A DNA stretch of 53,817 bases from NCBI GenBank assembly GCA_016763285.1, contig JAESUC010000197.1, positions 1 to 53,817 on the forward strand, read 5' to 3'. The position numbers and the translations under genes are program-made. This document shows positions 29,914 to 43,280 of the stretch, in pieces. The notes under the pieces are model-generated. The model was not told the origin of the DNA and did not search any database. It saw only the letters and a list, made by a program, of their open reading frames with translations. Source of the DNA: Pseudomonas sp. Its GTDB lineage: Bacteria; Pseudomonadota; Gammaproteobacteria; Pseudomonadales; Pseudomonadaceae. Numbering within the stretch: the stretch's first letter is position 1; every line of letters starts with the position of its first letter.

Positions 29914-31284
29914 CTAGGCTTTGTGCGCAGACCCTGACCGGGTCCCCCGGACAAACAGAGCCATGGCCTCGACGTGGGCGGTCTGGGCAAACATGTCCAT
30001 GACGCCAACCTTCTCCATCCGGTAACCCCGCGCTGTCAGCAAACCGGCATCGCGAGCCAATGTGGCCGGATTGCAGGATACGTACAGGATCCTGTCGACC
30101 CTGGCCTGCGCCAGCGTCTGTACCAGCAGCTCAGCACCGTCACGGGGCGGATCGAGCAACGCCGCGTCCCAGTGGGTCTCTGCCCATTGTTTGTCGAGCT
30201 GCTTGGACAGATCAGCCTGGAAAAAGTGCGGCGACTGCAGATTATTATTTTCAGCATTGCGCCGGGCCCTGAGCACCATCTGCTCGTCGCCCTCGATGCC
30301 GGTGACCAGAGCTCCTGCCAGCGCCAGCGGCAGACTGAAATTGCCCACCCCGCAAAACAGATCAAGAATACGCTCGTCCTTCTGCGGCGCAAGCCACTGT
30401 AACGCCTGGTTGATCATTTGCTGATTGACCGCAGCATTGACCTGGATGAAGTCACCCGGGGCAAACTCCAGCCGCACATCCTGGTCCGCCAGCCGGTAGG
30501 CCGGCACCACACCTTCGCCGCTGATACAGTGCAATGTGTCAGCGGCACCCGGCAGCAACCAGCACTCGGCCCAGTGCTGCACCGCCAGTTCGCGCAGCCG
30601 CTCCAGGTCCTGCGGCGACATCGGCTGCATGTGCCGTATCAGCATCACCGGCACCTGCGCTGCAATCAGTTCAACGTGGCCCAGTCCGGGCCTGGCGTCC
30701 AGCGCGTTGAGAACCTGGCCCAGCGCCTGCACCAGCGCCTCCAGCTCAGGCACCAGAATCGGGCACTGGGTGACCTCGACCAGATCATTGCTGAAGCGCT
30801 GCCGGTAGCCCACTTCAAGATGGGCCCGCTTGCGATCCCAGCGCACAGCCAGCCGTGAGCGCTGGCGATAACCGTAGGCGGGACCGAGCAGCGGCGGCAT
30901 CCAGTGCGTGGGCTGGATGCCGGCAAAATGCTGCAATTGCTGCGCCAGCGCCTGCTGCTTGACCTGCAGCTGCATGGCGTGGGGCATATGCTGCAAGCTG
31001 CAGCCACCACACAGGGCCGCGTGGCGGCACGCCGGCTCGACGCGCTCCGCACTCGGTTGCAGCACCTGGTCGATGCGCGTTTCGATCAGCTTGCTGCGTG
31101 CCTTGATCACCCGCGCCGATACCCGCTCACCGGCCAGCCCGCCGTCCACAAACAGGGTGCGGCCCTGCCAGCGGCCGATGCCCCGGCCATCATGGCTGAG
31201 CCGTTCAAGCTCGACCTCCACCCGTTGGCCTATTGCCGCTGGCGCCTCGCTGGGCTGACGCGATCTACCGCGAGAAGCTTTCAT
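29914..31284 (-). CDS. rlmD: 23S rRNA (uracil(1939)-C(5))-methyltransferase
   Basis: Makes m5U1939 in 23S rRNA. The 456-residue protein has an N-terminal TRAM domain (about 18-75), an iron-sulfur cluster site C86-x5-C92-x2-C95 with a fourth cysteine in VTQCPILVPE, a SAM domain with ILDLFCGVGNFSLPLA, and the catalytic cysteine in YVSCNPATLARD. Its start overlaps the cysM stop as ATGA (31281-31284). relA follows 52 bases downstream. Confidence 0.96.
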   Translation of the reverse strand: MKASRGRSRQPSEAPAAIGQRVEVELERLSHDGRGIGRWQGRTLFVDGGLAGERVSARVIKARSKLIETRIDQVLQPSAERVEPACRHAALCGGCSLQHMPHAMQLQVKQQALAQQLQHFAGIQPTHWMPPLLGPAYGYRQRSRLAVRWDRKRAHLEVGYRQRFSNDLVEVTQCPILVPELEALVQALGQVLNALDARPGLGHVELIAAQVPVMLIRHMQPMSPQDLERLRELAVQHWAECWLLPGAADTLHCISGEGVVPAYRLADQDVRLEFAPGDFIQVNAAVNQQMINQALQWLAPQKDERILDLFCGVGNFSLPLALAGALVTGIEGDEQMVLRARRNAENNNLQSPHFFQADLSKQLDKQWAETHWDAALLDPPRDGAELLVQTLAQARVDRILYVSCNPATLARDAGLLTARGYRMEKVGVMDMFAQTAHVEAMALFVRGTRSGSAHKA

Positions 31285-32183
31285 GGTCGGGGGTTGTACA
31301 CTCCGGTGGAGAGATACCGGTCACCCCGGTCACAGATGATCGCCACGATCACCGCATTCTCCACCTCGCGGGAAAGCTGCATGGCGGCGGCAACCGACCC
31401 GCCAGAGGATACGCCACAGAAGATACCCTCCTCCCGGGCCAGCCGGCGCATCATGTCTTCCGCCTCCTGCTGACCCATGTCGATAACCCGGTCGACTCGC
31501 TGCGCTTCGAAGATCCCCGGCATGTAGGCCTCGGGCCAGCGACGAATACCCGGGATCGAGGCGCCTTCCACCGGCTGCAGACCAACGATCTCGACGGCCG
31601 GATTCTGCTCCTTGAGATAGCGCGAGGTACCCATGATGGTGCCTGTGGTACCCATCGAGCTGACAAAATGCGTGACGGTACCCTGGGTGTCACGCCAGAT
31701 CTCCGGTCCGGTGCTGCGATAATGAGCTGCCGCATTGTCGAAATTGCCGAACTGATCCAGCACCCGTCCCTTGCCTTCACGCTGCATCTGCATGGCCAGG
31801 TCGCGGGCGCCTTCCATGCTTGCCTCGCGGCTGACCAGAATCAGCTCTGCGCCATAGGCGCTCATCGCCGCCTTGCGTTCGGAGCTCATGTTATCCGGCA
31901 TGATCAGCACCATGCGGTAACCCTTGATCGCGGCCACCATGGCCAAAGCGATACCGGTGTTGCCGGAGGTGGCCTCGATGAGGGTGTCACCGGGACGGAT
32001 CTCGCCACGCAGCTCGGCCTGCTCGATCATCGATATGGCCGCGCGGTCCTTCACCGAGCCTGCCGGATTGTTGCCCTCCAGCTTGGCCAGTATGGTATTG
32101 CTGGTCTCACCGGGAATCCGCTGGAGACGGACCAGCGGGGTGTTGCCGACAAAATCGGCGACAGTCGGGAATTCGATAGTCAT
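31281..32183 (-). CDS. cysM: Cysteine synthase B
   Basis: PLP enzyme that makes cysteine from O-acetylserine and sulfide or thiosulfate. The PLP lysine is K45 in NPAGSVKDRAA, the phosphate loop is EATSGNTGIALAM, and the late GVSSGGSVAAAM is present. The MSSERKAAM stretch and short length (300 residues) fit CysM rather than CysK. I chose the ATG at 32183 (MTIEFPTVADF) because AAGG lies 6 bases before it; the ATG just upstream at 32186 is the alternative. It diverges from gacS. Confidence 0.94.
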   Translation of the reverse strand: MTIEFPTVADFVGNTPLVRLQRIPGETSNTILAKLEGNNPAGSVKDRAAISMIEQAELRGEIRPGDTLIEATSGNTGIALAMVAAIKGYRMVLIMPDNMSSERKAAMSAYGAELILVSREASMEGARDLAMQMQREGKGRVLDQFGNFDNAAAHYRSTGPEIWRDTQGTVTHFVSSMGTTGTIMGTSRYLKEQNPAVEIVGLQPVEGASIPGIRRWPEAYMPGIFEAQRVDRVIDMGQQEAEDMMRRLAREEGIFCGVSSGGSVAAAMQLSREVENAVIVAIICDRGDRYLSTGVYNPRP

Positions 32184-32280
32184 CATGCACCTTTTGTTGC
32201 CAGGCGCCGGGGTGAGCACCCGGTGCTGTGCTTTTCATTCAGTCGGCCTATGATACCGGCAACGGAGTGAGGGATACACA

Positions 32281-35053
<2,773 letters not shown>

Positions 35054-35070
<17 letters not shown>

Positions 35071-35455
35071 GCCCGGGAACTGCGGACCAGACGGCAAAGG
35101 CCAGTGCCTGCTCACGCTCGTCGCTGAGGCTCAGCAGCATTTCGCCGCCGCCACCGGCCTGCATCCGTGCCAGAGCCGCACCGCTGAGCACCACGGTAGG
35201 AGCGCCCAGCGCGGTACGGTCGATCTGGATGCAGTGCCACGACATGCCCTGACCCAGGCCGGTACCCAAAGCCTTGAGAATGGCTTCCTTGGCCGCAAAA
35301 CGCTTGGCCAGGAAGCGCGACGGCTGACCGTGGGCCCGATAGCGCTGCCACTCGGCCTCGGTAAGAATCCGCCGGGCAAATCGATCACCCTGCCGGCCCA
35401 GAACCCCCTCGATCCGGCTGACCAGCACCATATCGGTGCCTATGCCGCGGATCAT
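35054..35455 (-). CDS. acpS: Holo-[acyl-carrier-protein] synthase
   Basis: Transfers phosphopantetheine from CoA to apo-ACP. The 133-residue protein has both AcpS motifs: [13 protein letters not shown] with the Mg2+ ligand D8, and [18 protein letters not shown] with the catalytic glutamate. It is the last gene of the long minus-strand run. Its start overlaps the pdxJ stop as ATGA, and its stop lies inside the convergent gacS 3' end. Confidence 0.95.
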
Positions 35456-36195
35456 CTGTTGCCCGAGGCGCCGAGAATCAGTGCGCGCATGTCCTTCACC
35501 GCCGTCGCCAGACCACTGAACAGGGCGCGGGCAATGATCGCGTGACCGATATTGAGTTCATTGATACCCGGCAGCGCGGCTATCGGCTCGACATTGTGAT
35601 AGTGCAAGCCATGGCCTGCGTTGACCACCAGGCCCAGCTTGCGGGCGTAGATGCAGCTCTCACGCAGCCGCGCCAGCGCTTCCTGCTGTTCTGCACCGCC
35701 GGTATCGGCATAATGCCCGGTGTGCAACTCGATAACCGGAGCGCCTGCACGCTTGGCTGCCTCGATTTGCCGGGGATCCGGATCGATGAACAGGGACACC
35801 TCGCTGCCCATGGCGGACATGCGCTCGACCGCCTCCTGGATACGGGCACTGTTGCCGGCCACATCCAGGCCCCCTTCGGTGGTCAACTCTTCACGTCGCT
35901 CGGGTACCAGACAGATATTGGCCGGGCGAATCTCCTCGGCAAACTGCAACATCCGGCTGGTGACAGCCATCTCCAGGTTCATCCGCGTTTGCAGAATGTC
36001 CGCCAGCACCCGCACATCCCGCTCCTGGATATGACGCAGGTCCTCACGCAGGTGCAATGTGATGCCGTCTGCGCCGGCCTGTTCGGCTTCGATGGCGGCC
36101 TGAACCGGGTCGGGGTATCGGGTGCCCCGGGCCTGCCTCACCGTGGCCACGTGGTCGATGTTGACGCCTAGTAATACGCGCTGCGGTTGACTCAA
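35452..36195 (-). CDS. pdxJ: Pyridoxine 5'-phosphate synthase
   Basis: Condenses 3-amino-2-oxopropyl phosphate with deoxyxylulose 5-phosphate to give PNP, the last ring-forming step of vitamin B6 synthesis. The N-terminal [20 protein letters not shown], the [15 protein letters not shown] block and [11 protein letters not shown] are diagnostic. The open frame runs far upstream, but family length (247 residues) places the start at TTG 36195, preceded by GAGGAG 7 bases away. That TTG overlaps the recO stop as TTGA (36192-36195). Confidence 0.94.
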   Translation of the reverse strand: MSQPQRVLLGVNIDHVATVRQARGTRYPDPVQAAIEAEQAGADGITLHLREDLRHIQERDVRVLADILQTRMNLEMAVTSRMLQFAEEIRPANICLVPERREELTTEGGLDVAGNSARIQEAVERMSAMGSEVSLFIDPDPRQIEAAKRAGAPVIELHTGHYADTGGAEQQEALARLRESCIYARKLGLVVNAGHGLHYHNVEPIAALPGINELNIGHAIIARALFSGLATAVKDMRALILGASGNR

Positions 36196-36917
36196 GACCT
36201 GTCTCCTCTTGGGATACTGCCGGGGGATGTAAATAGCTGCCGACTGACCAGTGGTCGGCTGCCCAGATGTACCGCCAGTGCCTGGCGCATGAGCTTTTTT
36301 GCCGTTCTGAGAGCGATCACGCTGCTCCAGTCCTGCTCGGCCATGGCCAGCAAGCCGGCTCCCGGTAGACCGGGAGGTGCTTGGTCGGTTGGCGTTTCCG
36401 GCAGCTTCTGCAGACCCTCTTCCGCCTGCCAGACATAATTGGCCTGCGCCTGGACCGGGGCACCGCGGGCATCCTCTGTCAGACTGAAACCATAGCCCAT
36501 AACCTCGAGCAATAGCCATTCGAACTGTCGCAAAATCGGTTCAACCGCCTCTTCACGCGCCAGTTCTTCCAGCGCCCTCTGGTAGGCAGCAAAGATAAGC
36601 GTTTGCGGATCGGCGGGGGCCAGCAGTCGGACCAGCAGCTCGTTGAGATACAGGCCGCTGAACAGTGCATCGCCCTTGAGCGCAAGGTAGCTGCCGGCCG
36701 CTTCGGCCTGGACCAGCGTCTTCAGCTCGCCGCGACCGGCCACGGCGACCAGCAGAGGAATGAAGGGCTGGGCCGTGACACCCCCTCGGGTTTTTCGGGC
36801 GCCACGCCAGACGGCGCGCTGCACACCGTGTTCCAGGGTCAACAGATCGACCAGGGCACTGGTGTCACGATAGGGACGACTATGCAGAACGTATGCCGGG
36901 GTCAGACTTGAGTGCAC
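36192..36917 (-). CDS. recO: DNA repair protein RecO
   Basis: Recombination mediator that loads RecA onto SSB-coated gaps with RecR. The 241-residue protein has the N-terminal OB fold ([20 protein letters not shown], then GARKTRGG) and a helical C-terminal part with [14 protein letters not shown]. The zinc cysteines seen in some RecO proteins are absent, as is common in gammaproteobacteria. It sits between era (23 bases) and pdxJ (overlap). Confidence 0.94.
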   Translation of the reverse strand: MHSSLTPAYVLHSRPYRDTSALVDLLTLEHGVQRAVWRGARKTRGGVTAQPFIPLLVAVAGRGELKTLVQAEAAGSYLALKGDALFSGLYLNELLVRLLAPADPQTLIFAAYQRALEELAREEAVEPILRQFEWLLLEVMGYGFSLTEDARGAPVQAQANYVWQAEEGLQKLPETPTDQAPPGLPGAGLLAMAEQDWSSVIALRTAKKLMRQALAVHLGSRPLVSRQLFTSPGSIPRGDRS

Positions 36918-36940
36918 AGCGACCTCTGCGGATGGGCAGG

Positions 36941-37843
36941 CTATTTGTCGAAGTAATAGCCCAACGAGGTCAGCGCCCGCTCGTCGTCAGACCAGCCACG
37001 GCGGACCTTGACCCACAGATTGAGCATGATCTTGCTACCGAACAGCTTCTGCATGTCCAGCCGCGCCTCCTGACCGATCTTCTTCATGCGGTCACCGTTG
37101 TCGCCGATGATGATCTTTTTCTGACCCTCGCGCTCAACCAGAATCAGGGCATGGATATGCAGTATCTTGCCCTCCTGCTTGAACTGCTCGATTTCGACCG
37201 CCACCTGATAGGGAATCTCGGCGCCCAGCTGCCGCATGACCTTTTCTCGCACCAGCTCTGCAGCCAGAAACCGCGAGCTTTTATCGGTCAACTGATCCTC
37301 GGGGTAAAAGTGCTCCCCTTCGGGCAGGCGCTCGGCCACCAGCTTTTCGAGCTGTTCGATATTGCGGCCCTGGAGCGCCGACACGGGAACCACCTCGGCT
37401 TCCGGCAGTTGCGCTGCCAGCCACTCCAGATGGGGCAACAGCTCCTGCTTGTCGTCCATGCGGTCAACCTTGTTGACCACCAGCAGCACCGGGCAGGTCA
37501 CGTAGCGGACCTTGTCGAGGACCATCTGATCCTCATCGGTCCAGCGGGTACGATCCACCACGAACAGCACCACATCCACGTCGCGCAGCGCCTGGCTGGC
37601 ACTCTTGTTCATGAAGCGGTTCAGCGCCTTTTCGTTTTCCTTGTGCAGACCGGGCGTGTCGACATAGATTGCCTGCACCTGGTCCTCGGTCTTGATCCCC
37701 AGCAAGGTGTGCCGCGTGGTCTGCGGCTTGCGTGAGGTGATGGCCAGCTTCTGGCCGAGAATGTGATTTAGCAGCGTCGACTTGCCCACGTTGGGCCGGC
37801 CTACAATGGCCACATAGCCACAACGGGAAATACTGTCACTCAT
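36941..37843 (-). CDS. era: GTPase Era
   Basis: Binds the 3' end of 16S rRNA and helps 30S maturation. The 300-residue protein has G1 GRPNVGKS (residues 15-22), G3 DTPG and G4 NKVDRMDD, then a C-terminal KH domain with [20 protein letters not shown]. The start at 37843 lies 8 bases inside the rnc 3' end, the classical rnc-era coupling. Confidence 0.97.
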   Translation of the reverse strand: MSDSISRCGYVAIVGRPNVGKSTLLNHILGQKLAITSRKPQTTRHTLLGIKTEDQVQAIYVDTPGLHKENEKALNRFMNKSASQALRDVDVVLFVVDRTRWTDEDQMVLDKVRYVTCPVLLVVNKVDRMDDKQELLPHLEWLAAQLPEAEVVPVSALQGRNIEQLEKLVAERLPEGEHFYPEDQLTDKSSRFLAAELVREKVMRQLGAEIPYQVAVEIEQFKQEGKILHIHALILVEREGQKKIIIGDNGDRMKKIGQEARLDMQKLFGSKIMLNLWVKVRRGWSDDERALTSLGYYFDK

Positions 37844-38525
37844 CTGCTTTCTCCACGCCCAGGGCGATCAGGGCTTTTTGGGCGGCTACCTGCTCTGCCA
37901 GACGACGGCTGTTGCCCTCGCCATGGGTGGCCTCCGACAGAGGACCTACCTGGCACTCAACCCGAAAGGTCCGGCAGTGCGCTTCGCCACCACTTTCGGT
38001 GACCTCGTATCGGGGCAACTCGCAGTGCCGCGATTGCAGATACTCCTGCAACCGCGTCTTGGGATCCTTGTTGTTGTCGACCAGCGTCAGACCTTCCATA
38101 TGGTCGTGCAACCAATGCAGTATCCGCTCGCGCGCGACGTCCAGCCCGCTTTCAAGATAGATCGCGCCAATGATCGCCTCGGTCGCATCGGCGAGGATGG
38201 ACTCGCGCCGGAACCCGCCGCTCTTCAACTCTCCGGACCCCAGGCGCAGATACTCGCCGAGTTCGAAGCCCTTGGCCAGCTCGGCAAGCGTCACGCCCTT
38301 CACGAGCCGCGCGCGCAGGCGTGAAAGCTGGCCCTCGCGGGCCTGCGGGAAACGCTGGAACAGCGCTTCGGCAGCAACAAAGTTGAGTACCGAATCGCCG
38401 AGAAATTCCAGCCGTTCGTTATTGCGCCCACCCAGACTGCGGTGGCTGAGGGCCAGAATCAGCAGTTCAGGGTCACTGAAATGATAGCCAATCTTGCGTT
38501 CAAGGCGGTCTAGCTTGTTGGTCAC
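37836..38525 (-). CDS. rnc: Ribonuclease III
   Basis: Cuts double-stranded RNA during rRNA and mRNA processing. The 229-residue protein carries the signature [14 protein letters not shown] with metal ligands E40 and D44, the second acidic pair in [16 protein letters not shown], and a C-terminal dsRBD ([13 protein letters not shown] onward). The start is GTG at 38525, overlapping the preceding stop as GTGA (38522-38525). Confidence 0.97.
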   Translation of the reverse strand: MTNKLDRLERKIGYHFSDPELLILALSHRSLGGRNNERLEFLGDSVLNFVAAEALFQRFPQAREGQLSRLRARLVKGVTLAELAKGFELGEYLRLGSGELKSGGFRRESILADATEAIIGAIYLESGLDVARERILHWLHDHMEGLTLVDNNKDPKTRLQEYLQSRHCELPRYEVTESGGEAHCRTFRVECQVGPLSEATHGEGNSRRLAEQVAAQKALIALGVEKADE

Positions 38526-38899
38526 TTAATAGGTCTGACTATATGGGTTTCATCGAAATGGACCAGCAGGTCCACGTTTTGCAGTGCCGGCGTGCGCACT
38601 TCATAGGCGATCTGCACGGTATAGGCATTGCTTCCGCTGGCCGTGATCTTGATTGCTTCACGCGGATCGATGTCGCGGATGCTGTTGATCTGCAGGCCCT
38701 TTTCTATATATTTGTTGAAATCGCGGATCGAATTGATCTTGATCGTGGGGTCTTCATTTACCTTGGTGATCATCTCACGCATGGCAAAATGATCCAGGTA
38801 GATGGGGACCAGCTTCATTGCGATAACAAGACCGAATATGATCAGCGCAATGAGAGCCAACCAGCCAAAAAAAGACGCTCCTTTCTGGGAATGGCGCAT
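38522..38899 (-). CDS. DUF4845 domain-containing membrane protein
   Basis: A 125-residue protein with one N-terminal transmembrane helix ([20 protein letters not shown], about residues 10-29) and a small extracytoplasmic domain (about 30-125). It belongs to the DUF4845 family found between lepB and rnc in many gammaproteobacteria; function unknown. I chose the ATG at 38899 ([14 protein letters not shown]), preceded by GAGG, over an upstream ATG that adds 16 unrelated residues. Its place after signal peptidase suggests cotranscription with the lep-rnc genes. Confidence 0.9.
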   Translation of the reverse strand: MRHSQKGASFFGWLALIALIIFGLVIAMKLVPIYLDHFAMREMITKVNEDPTIKINSIRDFNKYIEKGLQINSIRDIDPREAIKITASGSNAYTVQIAYEVRTPALQNVDLLVHFDETHIVRPIK

Positions 38900-38943
38900 G
38901 AATAACCTCGTGACGTCCGTTGTTGTGTTGTAGTTCCAGCCCC

Positions 38944-39822
38944 TCAATGAATCAGGGCAACCCTTGAGAAACTCGGCAGGTTACGCAGCTTCGGCTCTGG
39001 CCAATGCATCCAGATGGCGAACGCCTTGCCTACAATATAGTGGTCAGGGACCATTCCCCACAACTCCCGCGGCATGTCTGGCGCATTCCAGTACCGACTG
39101 TCGTTGGAGTTGTCCCGGTTGTCGCCCATCATGAAGTAGTGCCCCGCAGGCACCACCCATTCCTGGGCAGCAGGGGTGCGGGCCAGGCGCTCGACCCGAA
39201 TCAGGTGCTCCACATCACCGAGCTGCTCCTCGAGAATACGCACCTCGGCAAGGCTTTGCATCGGATGCCCGGCAGGCAGCTCATCGTCCAGCTTTACTTC
39301 CACCAGGTTGGTCGGCACCTTTTCACCGTTGATGAACAGCTCCTTGTCGGCATAGCGCACCTGGTCCCCCGGCAGCCCCACGACCCGCTTGATGTAGTTG
39401 ATCCTGGGATCATTAGGGTAGCGGAACACCATGACGTCGCCACGCTCGGGATCACCGATCGGGATGACCTTGCTGTCGAGCACAGGCAGCCGTATGCCAT
39501 AGGCAAACTTGTTGACCAGAATAAAGTCACCCACTTCCAGGGTCGGCTTCATCGAACCGGAGGGAATCTGGAAGGGTTCAACCAGAAACGAGCGCAGCAC
39601 CAGCACCACCAGCAGCACGGGAAAGAAAGACTTGCCGTACTCGACCAGCAAGGGCTCCTTGCCCATCCGCTCGACCACTACCGGGTCGGCCACATCCACC
39701 TGTGCCTCGTAGGCGGCCCGGGCCCTGCGCCGCTTTGGCGCCAGCCAGACCAGGTCGATCAGCGCGAGAAAACCGGTGACCGCGACTGCAAGCACCAGAA
39801 GCAGCGGAAAATTGATATGCAT
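38944..39822 (-). CDS. lepB: Signal peptidase I
   Basis: Inner-membrane serine protease that removes signal peptides. The 292-residue protein has two N-terminal helices (about 5-28 and 65-80). The catalytic serine is S90 in PSGSMKPTL and the general base is K145 in YIKRVVGLPGD. The later box GDNRDNSNDSRYWN is intact. It lies 22 bases after lepA. Confidence 0.97.
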   Translation of the reverse strand: MHINFPLLLVLAVAVTGFLALIDLVWLAPKRRRARAAYEAQVDVADPVVVERMGKEPLLVEYGKSFFPVLLVVLVLRSFLVEPFQIPSGSMKPTLEVGDFILVNKFAYGIRLPVLDSKVIPIGDPERGDVMVFRYPNDPRINYIKRVVGLPGDQVRYADKELFINGEKVPTNLVEVKLDDELPAGHPMQSLAEVRILEEQLGDVEHLIRVERLARTPAAQEWVVPAGHYFMMGDNRDNSNDSRYWNAPDMPRELWGMVPDHYIVGKAFAIWMHWPEPKLRNLPSFSRVALIH

Positions 39823-39844
39823 ATTCGAGTCCGTTTAGCTATGG

Positions 39845-41647
39845 CTAGCTGTCAACTTTCAATACCGCGAGGAAGGCTTCCTGGGGTATTTCCACATTTC
39901 CTACCTGCTTCATGCGCTTCTTGCCGGCCTTCTGCTTTTCCAGCAGCTTCTTCTTCCGGCTGGCGTCGCCACCATAGCACTTGGCAATGACGTTCTTGCG
40001 CAGGGCCTTGACCGTCGAGCGCGCTACGATCTGTCCGCCCACGGCGGCCTGGATCGCGACGTCGAACATCTGCCTGGGGATCAGCTCACGCATCTTCTCG
40101 ACCAATTGCCGACCCTTGTAGGCCGCATTATCGCGATGCACGATCAGCGCCAGCGCATCGACCTTTTCCGCGTTGATCAACACATCGAGACGCACCAGAC
40201 GCGCGGCCTGGAAGCGGTCGAAGGCGTAATCCAGTGAAGCATAGCCCCGGCTCACCGACTTTAACCGATCAAAGAAATCCAGTACCACCTCGTTCATCGG
40301 CAGGTCATAGGTCACCTGTACCTGGGTACCGAGAAACAGCATGTCGTGCTGGATGCCGCGCTTTTCCACGCAGAGCGTGATGACGCTGCCCAGATGATCC
40401 TGCGGCACCAGAATATTGGCCCGCACAATGGGTTCGCGCATCTCCTCGATCATCGACGGATCAGGCAGGTGGGAAGGATTGTCGACATAAATGATGTTGC
40501 CGTCCTTCTTGACCACCTCGAAGATCACCGTCGGCGCGGTGGTGATCAGGTCCAGATCGTATTCGCGCTCAAGCCGTTCCTGGATGATCTCCATGTGCAG
40601 CATGCCCAGGAAACCGCAGCGAAAGCCGAAGCCCAGGGCTTCGGAGCTTTCAGGTTCGAAGTGCAGTGACGCATCGTTAAGGGTCAGCTTGGAAAGTGCG
40701 TCGCGAAAATCCTCGAAATCCTCGGAACTGACCGGAAAAAGGCCGGCATAGACCTGCGGCTTGACCTTCTTGAAGCCGGGCAGCATGTCCACGTCCGGGG
40801 TGCTGGACAGGGTCAGCGTATCGCCGACCGGCGCGCCGTGGATATCCTTGATACCGGCGATAATGAAGCCGACTTCACCGGCCTTCAGGTCCGCTGTCTC
40901 GCTGTGCTTGGGGTTGAACACTCCGACGCTGTCGACCTGATGCACCTTGCCGGTGGACTTGACCAGGACCTTGTCGCCCTTGCGGATACGCCCATGCTTG
41001 ACGCGTACCAGCGACACCACACCGAGGTAGTTGTCGAACCAGGAATCGATGATCAGCGCCTGGAGCGGCGCGTCCAGCTCGCCCACGGGCGGCGGTATGA
41101 CCTGGATCAGGCGCTCGAGCACATCGATCACACCCATTCCGCTCTTGGCGCTGCAGGTCACCGCGTCGGTTGCATCGATGCCGATGACACTTTCGATCTC
41201 GGCCATGACCCGCTCGGGCTCGGCCTGGGGAAGATCGATCTTGTTCAGTACCGGCATGACCTCAAGGCCCTGCTCGATTGCGGTGTAACAGTTGGCAACC
41301 GACTGCGCCTCGACCCCCTGGGCAGCATCCACGACCAGCAGTGCGCCTTCGCAGGCAGCCAATGACCGGCTCACCTCGTAATGGAAGTCGACGTGACCGG
41401 GTGTATCAATGAAATTGAGCTGGTAGGTCTTGCCATCCTTCTCGGAGGTGTAATACAGCGTCACGCTGTGAGCCTTGATGGTGATCCCGCGCTCACGCTC
41501 GAGATCCATGGAATCAAGCACCTGGGCTGCCATTTCCCGATCAGCCAAACCCCCGCAGATCTGGATGAACCGGTCCGCCAGCGTCGACTTACCGTGATCA
41601 ATGTGGGCAATGATCGAAAAATTACGAATTAAGCTTAGGTCACTCAC
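39845..41647 (-). CDS. lepA: Elongation factor 4 (LepA)
   Basis: Ribosome-associated GTPase linked to initiation, biogenesis and back-translocation. The 600-residue protein has G1 [10 protein letters not shown]3 DTPGHVDF and G4 NKIDLPQA, domains II to V and the LepA-specific C-terminus ending [15 protein letters not shown]. The start is uncertain: homologues begin MSDLS, which fits the GTG at 41647, but the ATG at 41659 four codons upstream is in frame. Neither has a strong ribosome-binding site. Confidence 0.95.
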   Translation of the reverse strand: MSDLSLIRNFSIIAHIDHGKSTLADRFIQICGGLADREMAAQVLDSMDLERERGITIKAHSVTLYYTSEKDGKTYQLNFIDTPGHVDFHYEVSRSLAACEGALLVVDAAQGVEAQSVANCYTAIEQGLEVMPVLNKIDLPQAEPERVMAEIESVIGIDATDAVTCSAKSGMGVIDVLERLIQVIPPPVGELDAPLQALIIDSWFDNYLGVVSLVRVKHGRIRKGDKVLVKSTGKVHQVDSVGVFNPKHSETADLKAGEVGFIIAGIKDIHGAPVGDTLTLSSTPDVDMLPGFKKVKPQVYAGLFPVSSEDFEDFRDALSKLTLNDASLHFEPESSEALGFGFRCGFLGMLHMEIIQERLEREYDLDLITTAPTVIFEVVKKDGNIIYVDNPSHLPDPSMIEEMREPIVRANILVPQDHLGSVITLCVEKRGIQHDMLFLGTQVQVTYDLPMNEVVLDFFDRLKSVSRGYASLDYAFDRFQAARLVRLDVLINAEKVDALALIVHRDNAAYKGRQLVEKMRELIPRQMFDVAIQAAVGGQIVARSTVKALRKNVIAKCYGGDASRKKKLLEKQKAGKKRMKQVGNVEIPQEAFLAVLKVDS

Positions 41648-41706
41648 AACGGGGATCATCCAGACATGATTGCAAGACTGGGAGCCTGAGAGCTCCGAGC
41701 AGTAGA

Positions 41707-41721
41707 CGGGGGACTCCCCCG
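41707..41721. repeat. Inverted repeat upstream of lepA
   Basis: CGGGGG and CCCCCG form a 6-bp GC stem with a 3-base loop, 60 bases upstream of lepA in the mucD-lepA gap. There is no T-run. It might attenuate or process the transcript. Confidence 0.35.
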
Positions 41722-41771
41722 AAATCAGCTCGCGAGTGTACCCGAATAAGCAGGGGGACGCTATGGTGCCG

Positions 41772-41816
41772 CGGCTATCCGAGCCCCCTGGTGCAGCCGG
41801 GGAGGCCGGATAGCCG
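41772..41816. repeat. 10-bp inverted repeat downstream of mucD
   Basis: CGGCTATCCG (41772-41781) and CGGATAGCCG (41807-41816) are perfectly complementary around a 25-base GC-rich loop that can pair further (GCCCCC/GGGGAG). It lies 15 bases after the mucD stop. With no T-run, it looks more like a REP-type or mRNA-stabilising hairpin than an intrinsic terminator. Confidence 0.6.
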
Positions 41817-41830
41817 GGCCCTGGACTGGC

Positions 41831-43264
41831 CTAGTCGGCCAGCCGGAAGGTGATGTAGCTGGCCCGCCCCTGACGCACCACACGCATGGACACGGAGCGA
41901 TTGGTCGGCAGGCCCTTGGCGATCTTCTCGAACTGCTCGACCGACTCGATCTGCTTGTTATCCAGGCTGGTAATCACGTCACCGGCGCGCAGACCCACCA
42001 TGGCCGCCGGCCCTTGCTGGACCTGGCGCACCATGATGCCTGCGGATACATCCAGCGCTTCGCGTTGCTCATCGGTCAGCTCGGCGACGACCACGCCCAG
42101 CCGGTTGCTGGCGGCCGACGGCGCGGCTTCGGAGGGTGTCGGGCCGGCAGCGACGGAGTCATCTTCCGGCAACGCGCCTACCTCGAGTTCCAGAGTGCGG
42201 CGCTTCTTGTCACGCATGACCACCACCGAGGCCTCTTCCCCGGGGCGAACCCGACCCACGGCATGGGGCAGGTCCGAGGACATGTTGATTTCCTGGCCGT
42301 TGAACTCCAGGATCACGTCGCCTACCTGCAGGCCGCCTTCATCCGCAGGGCCGCCAGGCATGATCTGGGCAATCAGTGCGCCAGCCGGCTTGGGCAGGCC
42401 GAAGGACTCGGCCAGGTCCTTGTTGATTTCCTGCACGACCACACCCAGCCAGCCGCGCTGAACAGCGCCGGTCTTCTTCAGCTGCGCCACGACATCCATG
42501 GCCACATCTGCCGGAATCGCAAAGGACAGGCCCATGAAGCCGCCGGAGCGGGTGAATATCTGCGAATTAATACCCACCACTTCACCGTCAAGGTTCAGCA
42601 GGGGACCTCCGGAGTTGCCCGGATTGATCGCCACATCGGTCTGGATGAAAGGCACATAGTTCTCGGTTGGCAGACTGCGACCCTTGGCACTGACGATACC
42701 TGCCGTGACGGAGTAATCGAAGCCGAACGGTGACCCGATCGCCAGCACCCACTCGCCGGGCTTGAGCTCGGAGGAGTCCCCGATCCGCACAGCGGGAAGA
42801 TCATCATCGGTCTCGATCTTCAACAGAGCCAGATCCGAACGCGGATCGGCACCGACCAGTCTGGCGACCACTTCACGACGGTCCGAGAGCCGAACGAATA
42901 TCTCGTCGGCACCTTCGATCACATGATTATTGGTCAGCACATAGCCGTCTTCTGAGAGGATGAAACCCGAACCCAGTGACTGGGGCGAAGGCTGGCGAGA
43001 CTGGGGTCCCTGCGGGCCCTGGGGAAAACCAGGACCGAAAAATTCGCGGAAGATGGGGGGCAGCCCTTCCAGATCGGGCATGCCCTGGCGGCCGGCCATC
43101 GGACCCTGCTTGGGCGCGCGACTGGTGCTGATATTGACTACAGCCGGGGAAACCTCTTCGACCAGATCGGTAAAATCCGGCAGTCCCTGGGCCATACCCA
43201 GCGACTGCCAACTCAGCAAGGCTGCGGCAGCACCTGCAGCCATCATGCGCTTTATCGAAATCAT
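41831..43264 (-). CDS. mucD: Periplasmic serine endoprotease MucD (DegP family)
   Basis: HtrA protease/chaperone that degrades misfolded envelope proteins and dampens AlgU. The 477-residue protein has a signal peptide ending AMA-like (SLGMAQG, near residue 26), a trypsin domain with the full triad H114 (TNNHVIEG), D144 (SDLALLK) and S218 (GNSGGP), and two PDZ domains (about 270-355 and 390-470). A Q/G/P-rich LA loop (about 73-96, PGFPQGPQGPQSRQPSP) is notable. It follows mucC by 16 bases. Confidence 0.96.
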   Translation of the reverse strand: MISIKRMMAAGAAAALLSWQSLGMAQGLPDFTDLVEEVSPAVVNISTSRAPKQGPMAGRQGMPDLEGLPPIFREFFGPGFPQGPQGPQSRQPSPQSLGSGFILSEDGYVLTNNHVIEGADEIFVRLSDRREVVARLVGADPRSDLALLKIETDDDLPAVRIGDSSELKPGEWVLAIGSPFGFDYSVTAGIVSAKGRSLPTENYVPFIQTDVAINPGNSGGPLLNLDGEVVGINSQIFTRSGGFMGLSFAIPADVAMDVVAQLKKTGAVQRGWLGVVVQEINKDLAESFGLPKPAGALIAQIMPGGPADEGGLQVGDVILEFNGQEINMSSDLPHAVGRVRPGEEASVVVMRDKKRRTLELEVGALPEDDSVAAGPTPSEAAPSAASNRLGVVVAELTDEQREALDVSAGIMVRQVQQGPAAMVGLRAGDVITSLDNKQIESVEQFEKIAKGLPTNRSVSMRVVRQGRASYITFRLAD

Positions 43265-43280
43265 AAATTTCAGCCTCTTC

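Noticed and set aside
32187-32280. Imperfect GC palindrome (CCGGGGTGAGCACCCGG) in the cysM/gacS divergent gap
   Set aside because: Short and imperfect, with no clear promoter element to relate it to.
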